Below, in pieces: positions 57,538 to 64,000 of a stretch of DNA of 64,000 nucleotides. A program made the position numbers and the translations under genes. How positions within the stretch are numbered: position 1 is the first letter of the stretch; every line of letters begins with the position of its first letter. The notes under the pieces are model-generated. The model did no database searches. It was given only the letters and a program-made list of their open reading frames with translations, and was not told the DNA's origin. The stretch comes from Diplonema japonicum (taxonomy: Eukaryota; Euglenozoa; Diplonemea; Diplonemida; Diplonemidae): assembly GCA_964019335.1 (NCBI GenBank), contig OZ025672.1:310001-374000 (forward strand). The letters are read 5' to 3'.

Positions 57538-58950
57538 TTATAGTACACAACAACATTTTCCTTTTTTTTTTTTTCCTTTTTTTTTTCCCCCTATTGAAAC
57601 GCAGGATGGCCGATCTTTTTTTTTTTTTTTTTCCCTTTTTTTTTTTTCTTTCCATACCGCGTCCATCTGCCCAGGCCCAACTGAAGGCGCGGTTCGGGTA
57701 TACTGTAAAAGCTGCTCATTGGGTTGTGGGGCCACATGATACTTTGGGTCGGAATGGGACTTGTGATGGTGAGAAGGGGACGCGTGATGATGCCGGTGCA
57801 AATGTGCTGGTAAGGACGGGTTCGGATCGGGCGTCTGGAAGGGGTTTTGAACGAGTTGCCGATGACCCCTCTTGCTATTAATCTCATTTTGCACTCTGTT
57901 CTCGTGCGAGGCGTAGTCCCAGGAAGGCTTCCTGTTGAAGTCTCTCCCCAGCTGAACGTGATTCCTTTCGTTTCCGGTGGTGTACCTCCCTCTACCGTGA
58001 GCATTTCGTAACGGGGTGTAACTGTGAATGGGGCTGAACCGCTTCTCCGCCATTTGTTCCTGCCCGTCCACCCAGTCGGCATGGATCTCCTCCGTTATCA
58101 TATGTGTCGGGGATTGTGATCTTCTAGTTCCCTGGATCTTGGGTGTGCTGAATTTTTCAATTATTCTTTTGAATTTTTTTCCCTTCGGATTGTCATCTGT
58201 AGTGAAGATATCGAACTCGGTTAGATTCTCCTCCTTAACCCGGGTTAACGCTTCAGCCATGCTTGCTGGGTTTGTGATTTCATGACCGGCGACAGATACT
58301 AGCCATCCTGTGGGGTTTATCTTGTTTCGCTGGCCTGCCTTTCCTGGTTCCATCCCGAATATCTGGATAGGATCGTCATGGCTGTTCGCGTTCCATTTTA
58401 TGCCGAGGAGTTCGCCGGGGAAGTTTAATTTTACGTTGTATTTGTTAACACCTTGCGGAACGTCGTTGTGGTTGGCAAGCCAGTTTTGAAGTTCCTTCTC
58501 GGCAGGATCTTGAAGAGTGTCCTTAACGTTGATCGTTGGGTGGAGCTCTTGCAACGTTTCTTCGGTCGCCTTGTCCTCGTTTTTCCTGTCGTTGTCTCGC
58601 AGGGTTTTGAGCAGACGTTTTTTTTCAGCTTTTTTGTCGTCAGTTTCAGCAGGTGTGTCATGTTCCACTCGCATTCTTGTGATGGATTTTAACGATGCGT
58701 TGCCTGGTTTTTTTAACGGGCTGTCAATAGGAATTGGGTCGTAGGCTGGTTCCTCTACATAAGGAGTATAAGCCGTTCGTGGTGCGGCTCCGTGAGGGTT
58801 CTTACCCATAGCTTCATCCCGCAGCTTCCTCTCTTCGATTTCTTTCTCCCTTTTTTTCCGCTCGTTTCGTCTCATTGCTGCGACACCAGCTAGGCCAAGC
58901 CCACCCAGTCCTAAGACCGCCCCTGCTATAACCAAGGCTATCGTCGCCAT
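57538..58950 (-). CDS. Membrane protein with PDZ-like domain and polybasic prenylation tail
   Basis: A 470-residue protein. Residues 5-26 form a membrane helix (LVIAGAVLGLGGLGLAGVAA) followed by a basic KK/RR-rich stretch. A PDZ-like domain lies at about 165-250 (VKLNFPGELLGIKWN, GWLVSVAGHEITNPASMAEA). A His/Pro-rich region follows. The frame ends KKKGKKKKGKCCCVL: a polybasic stretch, extra cysteines and a CaaL-type box, as on geranylgeranylated small GTPases. Both ends would then be membrane-bound. A possible intron (GTATGG at 57657 to CAATAG at 57591) would remove part of the tail, shift the frame and lose the CaaX box, so the C-terminus needs transcript evidence. Confidence 0.75.
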   Translation of the reverse strand: MATIALVIAGAVLGLGGLGLAGVAAMRRNERKKREKEIEERKLRDEAMGKNPHGAAPRTAYTPYVEEPAYDPIPIDSPLKKPGNASLKSITRMRVEHDTPAETDDKKAEKKRLLKTLRDNDRKNEDKATEETLQELHPTINVKDTLQDPAEKELQNWLANHNDVPQGVNKYNVKLNFPGELLGIKWNANSHDDPIQIFGMEPGKAGQRNKINPTGWLVSVAGHEITNPASMAEALTRVKEENLTEFDIFTTDDNPKGKKFKRIIEKFSTPKIQGTRRSQSPTHMITEEIHADWVDGQEQMAEKRFSPIHSYTPLRNAHGRGRYTTGNERNHVQLGRDFNRKPSWDYASHENRVQNEINSKRGHRQLVQNPFQTPDPNPSLPAHLHRHHHASPSHHHKSHSDPKYHVAPQPNEQLLQYTRTAPSVGPGQMDAVWKEKKKREKKKKKDRPSCVSIGGKKKGKKKKGKCCCVL

Positions 58951-60048
58951 TTCTCCATTTTTTTTTTAAGTTTTTTTTCTTTCCGTCTCCCTTTTTTTTT
59001 TTTTTTTTTGTTAAATGGAGAAGAAAAAAAAAGTGGAGGATTCATGAGAAAAACGCAAAAGATGGAGGAAACAAATAAGAAAAAAAAAAAGAAAAAAAAA
59101 TCCCAATTTATCGACCAACCTTCTCATTGTATGAGAAGCGCTACTGAAAAAAACGAGGAAGAAAAGAGGTTGGAAAAAAAAAAAAGTTTACATTAAATAA
59201 AAGTTGTTGAAAACGGTAAGGTAACATGGGGTAACCCCTTTTTCTTTTTTTTTTTTTTTTTTTTACCTCCTTCTTTTTTTCCCCTCCCTTCTTCGCTTCC
59301 TCTTCTCGTCTCATCTTCCTCGCTTTTCAGTCTAGTCTTTTATAGTGGATTAGCTTTTTTTTTTTCCTCTCTTCTTTTTTAAAAAATCTTTTTTTACTTA
59401 TACTCCTCTCAATTTTACTTCATTCACTGTTATCGCAATTTAATTTCACTCCAAATACATTTTTTCGACGCTAGTCGAAAATTGGTCGTCGTTCCGCACG
59501 GTTACGAGAGGTGTGCCAATAATATCAGCATCTCATTGAGACCCTGTGAACACAGCCTGATTTTTTTCTTCTCGCAATGGATATTGAATGAAGTAAAATT
59601 GGGGAGAGTAAAATAAAACTACCCCTTTATTCACGCCTTATGAGCTATCATTATACGTCGTGAATAAATGGCTACTCCTTTTTTTAAAAAAAAGAAGTTT
59701 TCTTCTTACTCTCATCCCCAGCATCAATTTGGAAAAAAAGAAAAAAAAAACACGAGAAAAAAAAAAAAGAAAAGAAAACAAATGAGTTCTTTTAAAACTG
59801 CTAACTTACTCTTAGCCAAATACAAGGGAAAAAAAAAAAAGAAAAGAAAACAGGCGGACACGCCGCAGGCAAATGCCACACTGAAAGTTAGCATGTTCTA
59901 AAAGAAGAAAAAGTGGGAAAGGGGAAAAAATAGAATAACGCGGGGCAACGGGAAATAAAAAAAAAGAGAAAAAAATAAAAATAAAAAGTGAAGGAGATGA
60001 CGTTCTTGTGGTGTTCATTGTGTACCTTGCATAGTTCACTCTTTTTAT
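58951..60048. other. Intergenic, A/T homopolymers
   Basis: About 1.1 kb between the catalase stop and the PDZ-like gene, with T20 and A13 runs and Lys-coding A-rich frames. No supported gene, RNA or element copy. Confidence 0.55.
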
Positions 60049-61662
60049 CTATGCCTGTGATCCAGAAGCCTTGAAGAAGGCCTCCTTGAAGTCTGCCAGG
60101 CGGTTCCTTTCTGTGGAAGAAAGCGCGTTCAGGTCCGCGTGCTGGGTGATGTAACTCTTGATGGCCGCACCAAGGTTGGCATCAACAGTGGTCCACCAGT
60201 TGAGCCAAATGTTCAGCACCTCCTGGGTGGTACGCTCGCCGGAGAGGGCAAGAGCAAGCCTGTGGGCCAGCCTGTCCTGCCTGGCGGCGTCAAACGACCT
60301 GTACCTCTGCCCAGGCTGCTCGAAGTCATCTGTCTTGTGGATCATCTCCCTCACCTTCTTCACGTTGTTGTACACCTCAGGGTCATGGGGGTACGGGTTG
60401 GCCTCGTGCACGGACTTGTCCTGCGTGCTGGGGAAGTAGTTGACCTCCCTGACAGCGTTCCCAGCCTCCGTGTAGTGCATAGCACCGTCAACATGCTGGT
60501 CGTAGAACGGGCACACCGGACGGTTGATGGGCAGCATCTGGTTGTTCACCCCAATGCGGTACCTCTGCGTGTCCGCATAGGCGTACAGACGGGTCTGCAA
60601 CATCTTCTCGTCAGACGGTTCAATCCCAGGCACCATCCTCGACGGGGAGAAGGCGATCTGCTCGTTCTCAAGGAACTGCGACGCAGGGTTCGTGTCGAAC
60701 ACGAAGTGCCCGACGTCCTGAAGAGGGATGAGGTTAGTGGGCCACATCTTTGAAGTGTCCAAAGGGTTGAAGCTCAAGCCGTTCATGAAGGTGGTGTTCG
60801 TGGGGTCAATCATCTGCACCTGGAAAGTCCACCCAGCGCAATGCGGCTGGTAGTTGGTGGGGCTGCACTTGGACGAGTTCCCTGACTTGATCTGGTCGTA
60901 CAGGTCCACAGTCGCGAAGTTGAAAGGCATATCCGTTGCTTCTTCATCCTGCAGATTGGCCTCACCCTGCCACGACTTGTAGGTGTACCTCACCCACATG
61001 GACTTACCAGCGGAGTTGATCCACTTGAAAGTGTGAACACCGAACCCAGGGAGCTGCCTGTAGTTGGCAGGAATACCAACATCGTCCATGAGCCAACTGA
61101 ACATGTGAAGAGACTCGGGGTAGTTGCTGAAGTAGTCCCAGATCCTCCACCATTCCTGCACCCCCCTCAGAGGGTTGGGCTTAAGGGCGCGGATCATCTC
61201 AGGAAAGCGAATTCCGTCCCTGATGAAGAAAATAGGGAAGTTCAGCCCCACCACATCGTAGTTCCCCTCTTCGGTGTACAGCTTAATAGCGAACCCACGA
61301 GGGTCCCTCAGGAACTCAGGACTGCCCTTCGAGTGGATCACAGTGCTCCAACGGGAAGCAATCGGAGTCTTCTTGCCAACACCTTGGAACACCTTCGCCA
61401 TGGTGTACTGAGACATATCCCTCGTCAGTGTGAAGGTACCCTTGGCGGCAGCACCCCTTGCGTGCACGTTCCTCTCAGGGATCCTCTCTCTGTTGTGAAC
61501 CTGAAGTCTTTCCATCAGGAGGGCATCCTGAAGAAGGATGGGACCGTTGCTGCCAAGTGTCTGGGAGTTCCTTGCATCATCAACGGGTGCACCTGCGTTG
61601 GTGGTGTAGACCTGACCGCTTACCGCCGCGGCGGAGAGCAGCACCAAGGCTGCGATTTTCAT
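60049..61662 (-). CDS. Secreted haem catalase, copy 1
   Basis: A 537-residue protein with a signal peptide (MKIAALVLLSAAAVSGQ). Catalase residues are present: distal His67 (RNVHARG), Asn141 (VGLNFPIFFIRD), and the haem-ligand Tyr362 with Arg358 (RLYAYADTQRYR). Other blocks, DPRGFAIKLYTEEGNYD and DVGIPANYRQLPGFG, are in family order. An insert with Cys266 and Cys275 near the GNSSK and NTTF sequons suits a protein folded in the secretory pathway; no PTS1 is present. It would break down hydrogen peroxide outside the cell or in an endomembrane compartment. TTTCTACAG lies 17 bases before the ATG. Catalase is patchy in Euglenozoa, so origin by transfer is possible. Confidence 0.95.
   Translation of the reverse strand: MKIAALVLLSAAAVSGQVYTTNAGAPVDDARNSQTLGSNGPILLQDALLMERLQVHNRERIPERNVHARGAAAKGTFTLTRDMSQYTMAKVFQGVGKKTPIASRWSTVIHSKGSPEFLRDPRGFAIKLYTEEGNYDVVGLNFPIFFIRDGIRFPEMIRALKPNPLRGVQEWWRIWDYFSNYPESLHMFSWLMDDVGIPANYRQLPGFGVHTFKWINSAGKSMWVRYTYKSWQGEANLQDEEATDMPFNFATVDLYDQIKSGNSSKCSPTNYQPHCAGWTFQVQMIDPTNTTFMNGLSFNPLDTSKMWPTNLIPLQDVGHFVFDTNPASQFLENEQIAFSPSRMVPGIEPSDEKMLQTRLYAYADTQRYRIGVNNQMLPINRPVCPFYDQHVDGAMHYTEAGNAVREVNYFPSTQDKSVHEANPYPHDPEVYNNVKKVREMIHKTDDFEQPGQRYRSFDAARQDRLAHRLALALSGERTTQEVLNIWLNWWTTVDANLGAAIKSYITQHADLNALSSTERNRLADFKEAFFKASGSQA
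60355..61547. repeat. Homogenised catalase block, copy 1
   Basis: Bases 60355-61547 match 62759-63951 with no difference in the lines compared, at a constant offset of 2,404, while sequence on each side differs. The block covers most of the coding region. Confidence 0.85.
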
Positions 61663-62452
61663 TTTTCTTTGATCGGCTGTAGAAATTACAAGAGCAACAA
61701 AATAAATGAAGAAACAAGAAGGGGTAATAAGAAAGACACCATAGTGAACACCTGCAGTGACACAAAAGCAGCAACAATAATATCGTCGTGGGAAGAGACA
61801 AAGCTGCGGATGAAGACAGAAAGCTAGGCATTAAAGGTTCGCGTTTTCGTTTACCTGCCAGTCCCGTGGCTTCACCCCGTCCTGTCCCCGATCTGGGGGC
61901 GGGTCTTACACATCTGTCGCCTCGTTAGCGCCCGCCGAGGTATCGGCTCAGGCCTTCGAGGTGTGCATTGCCTGTTCTGCGAGGGTAGTCTTCTGTAGCA
62001 GGGGGGGGGCATTGTCCCAGGAGTTCATCAACTGGAAGGCCCTCCTGCCCCTGAATCCTCCGCAGCAGGTGCCTCAGCCTCGAAAAAGAAGAACAAAGTG
62101 ATGCCGCACACTTGAGTGATACACACGTTTTCAAGCAAGCTAGCTAGCAAGTACATACGCCAGCAATGGAAAGAACTATATGCATGGCTGAAACGACTAA
62201 CGAATAGATCGTCCGTTGCAGATCGGGATAGTTCCAGGGGTCTGCTTTACGCTAGTTTGTTAAACTCTCGTATTCTGAGGGGAAAGGAAGTTCGGAAAGT
62301 ACGTTAAGGAGGTTCAGGGGGGAGAAGAAGAAGAAAAAGGGGCACCACTACATTCCACTCTGAGCGGAAAACCGCAAGACAGACAGGTTCGAAGACAGGT
62401 TCATTATACCGACGTCCTTCCACGCCTTACAACCCAGCCCCGAATTACATAT
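61663..62452. other. Spacer between catalase genes, with a GC-rich core
   Basis: About 790 bases. The core 61850-62110 is clearly more GC-rich than normal spacer. It contains a 69-codon minus-strand frame (61925-62134) ending LEGLSRYLGGR and open frames in other phases. I cannot assign it: it might be a small exon, an RNA gene or chance. The rest is ordinary spacer including the acceptor of catalase copy 1. Confidence 0.4.
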
Positions 62453-64000
62453 CTACGCCTGGGACCCAGAAGCCTTGAAGAAGGCCTTCTTGAAGGCGAG
62501 GAGGCGGGTCCTCTCTTCCGAGGCAAGAGACTTAATGTTCTTATGTTGACTCAAGTAGTTCCTGATGGCCGCACCAAGGTTGGCATCAACAGTGGTCCAC
62601 CAGTCTAACCAGGTGTCCTGGACCACTTGTGCGATGCGGTTGCCGGAGAGGGCAAGAGCAAGCCTGTGGGCCAGCCTGTCCTGCCTGGCGGCGTCAAACG
62701 ACCTGTACCTCTGCCCAGGCTGCTCGAAGTCATTCGTCTTGGCAATCATTTCCCTGATCTTCTTCACGTTGTTGTACACCTCAGGGTCATGGGGGTACGG
62801 GTTGGCCTCGTGCACGGACTTGTCCTGCGTGCTGGGGAAGTAGTTGACCTCCCTGACAGCGTTCCCAGCCTCCGTGTAGTGCATAGCACCGTCAACATGC
62901 TGGTCGTAGAACGGGCACACCGGACGGTTGATGGGCAGCATCTGGTTGTTCACCCCAATGCGGTACCTCTGCGTGTCCGCATAGGCGTACAGACGGGTCT
63001 GCAACATCTTCTCGTCAGACGGTTCAATCCCAGGCACCATCCTCGACGGGGAGAAGGCGATCTGCTCGTTCTCAAGGAACTGCGACGCAGGGTTCGTGTC
63101 GAACACGAAGTGCCCGACGTCCTGAAGAGGGATGAGGTTAGTGGGCCACATCTTTGAAGTGTCCAAAGGGTTGAAGCTCAAGCCGTTCATGAAGGTGGTG
63201 TTCGTGGGGTCAATCATCTGCACCTGGAAAGTCCACCCAGCGCAATGCGGCTGGTAGTTGGTGGGGCTGCACTTGGACGAGTTCCCTGACTTGATCTGGT
63301 CGTACAGGTCCACAGTCGCGAAGTTGAAAGGCATATCCGTTGCTTCTTCATCCTGCAGATTGGCCTCACCCTGCCACGACTTGTAGGTGTACCTCACCCA
63401 CATGGACTTACCAGCGGAGTTGATCCACTTGAAAGTGTGAACACCGAACCCAGGGAGCTGCCTGTAGTTGGCAGGAATACCAACATCGTCCATGAGCCAA
63501 CTGAACATGTGAAGAGACTCGGGGTAGTTGCTGAAGTAGTCCCAGATCCTCCACCATTCCTGCACCCCCCTCAGAGGGTTGGGCTTAAGGGCGCGGATCA
63601 TCTCAGGAAAGCGAATTCCGTCCCTGATGAAGAAAATAGGGAAGTTCAGCCCCACCACATCGTAGTTCCCCTCTTCGGTGTACAGCTTAATAGCGAACCC
63701 ACGAGGGTCCCTCAGGAACTCAGGACTGCCCTTCGAGTGGATCACAGTGCTCCAACGGGAAGCAATCGGAGTCTTCTTGCCAACACCTTGGAACACCTTC
63801 GCCATGGTGTACTGAGACATATCCCTCGTCAGTGTGAAGGTACCCTTGGCGGCAGCACCCCTTGCGTGCACGTTCCTCTCAGGGATCCTCTCTCTGTTGT
63901 GAACCTGAAGTCTTTCCATCAGGAGGGCATCCTGAAGAAGGATGGGACCGTCCCTTCCCAGTGTCTGGGAGTTCCTTGCATCATCAACGGGTGCACCTGC
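62453..64000 (-). CDS. Secreted-type haem catalase, copy 2, 5' end outside window
   Basis: The frame is open to the right edge, so the N-terminus (signal peptide region) is missing; 515 residues are visible. The centre is identical to copy 1, including His, Asn, Tyr and the Cys-bearing insert. The last about 125 residues differ at scattered sites (for example NRIAQVVQDTWLDWW against ERTTQEVLNIWLNWW), and the visible N-terminal part has LGRDGP for LGSNGP. This pattern, an identical centre with diverged ends, points to gene conversion between tandem copies. An internal ATG at 63919 is not the start because homology continues past it. Confidence 0.93.
   Translation of the reverse strand, partial: AGAPVDDARNSQTLGRDGPILLQDALLMERLQVHNRERIPERNVHARGAAAKGTFTLTRDMSQYTMAKVFQGVGKKTPIASRWSTVIHSKGSPEFLRDPRGFAIKLYTEEGNYDVVGLNFPIFFIRDGIRFPEMIRALKPNPLRGVQEWWRIWDYFSNYPESLHMFSWLMDDVGIPANYRQLPGFGVHTFKWINSAGKSMWVRYTYKSWQGEANLQDEEATDMPFNFATVDLYDQIKSGNSSKCSPTNYQPHCAGWTFQVQMIDPTNTTFMNGLSFNPLDTSKMWPTNLIPLQDVGHFVFDTNPASQFLENEQIAFSPSRMVPGIEPSDEKMLQTRLYAYADTQRYRIGVNNQMLPINRPVCPFYDQHVDGAMHYTEAGNAVREVNYFPSTQDKSVHEANPYPHDPEVYNNVKKIREMIAKTNDFEQPGQRYRSFDAARQDRLAHRLALALSGNRIAQVVQDTWLDWWTTVDANLGAAIRNYLSQHKNIKSLASEERTRLLAFKKAFFKASGSQA
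62759..63951. repeat. Homogenised catalase block, copy 2
   Basis: Partner of 60355-61547. Edges are sharp: at 62758 and 63952 mismatches resume at once. Confidence 0.85.

Noticed and set aside
57591-57657. Possible 67-base intron at the 3' end of the PDZ-like gene
   Set aside because: Donor and acceptor fit, but splicing destroys a polybasic CaaX tail too typical to be chance; left as an alternative.
5423-59546. 16-base match CAGGGTCTCAATGAGA at 5423-5438 and inverted at 59531-59546
   Set aside because: In 64 kb about one chance match of this length is expected; flanks do not agree.
1-64000. CRISPR arrays, bacterial operons, insertion sequences or viral genes
   Set aside because: None seen; genes have spliceosomal introns, eukaryotic domains and histones.

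Overview
The window reads as nuclear DNA of a free-living, ciliated protist, most likely a euglenozoan (kinetoplastid/diplonemid/euglenid lineage). Every protein gene I can support, about 26 including five START copies, lies on the minus strand. Most are intronless and tightly spaced, and most have an AG dinucleotide a few bases upstream of the ATG. That layout fits polycistronic transcription with spliced-leader trans-splicing. Histone H3 has the tryptophan of kinetoplastid H3 (RRWRPGT), and H4 is also very divergent. I could not identify the genus. No spliced-leader RNA, tRNA or rRNA gene was found.

Layout from left to right (downstream to upstream in the direction of transcription). 1-998: 5' part of a Golgi-type GT92-like glycosyltransferase. 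1731-3335: secreted purple acid phosphatase. 3643-8184 plus 12869-13486: five START-domain lipid-binding genes, two of them inside an apparently identical 831-bp duplication. 9462-12608: CUB-domain receptor with a PT-repeat stalk. 13611-17664: three less well characterised genes (a small basic protein, a repeat protein, a coiled-coil protein). 17797-21203: surface protein with a Pro-rich repeat, Cys-rich domains, a discoidin-like domain and a multi-pass membrane domain. 21290-27606: ubiquitin protease, FNIP-like protein and a helical-repeat protein. 27725-29665: secreted LRR/trefoil protein. 29666-34904: a 5.2-kb gene desert with homopolymers and short dispersed elements. 34905-36387: RING-H2 protein, H4 and H3. 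36571-57020: a stretch rich in ciliary genes (CEP290-like giant, myristoylated LRR protein, kinesin-14, axonemal dynein light chain p28, TTC16-like TPR protein) with a TBC1D22-like Rab GAP and an ecdysoneless homologue among them. 57538-58950: PDZ-like protein with an N-terminal membrane segment and a prenylation tail. 60049-64000: two tandem secreted catalases, the second cut by the window edge.

Ten cis-introns could be placed by joining adjacent minus-strand reading frames. All are GT-AG, 32-58 nt long, and seven of ten begin GTATG. They join separate open frames into CEP290 (about 2,911 aa), ecdysoneless, kinesin, FNIP, USP, p28 and the discoidin-like protein; all exon sums are multiples of three.

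Themes: (1) lipid handling (START array), secreted hydrolase and antioxidant enzymes, and large adhesive surface proteins suit a free-living heterotroph; (2) the 36-57 kb block is enriched for cilium components; (3) recent duplication or gene conversion is visible at two loci (START and catalase); (4) intergenic DNA is A/T-homopolymer rich and carries a short, previously unlabelled bipartite element in several copies.
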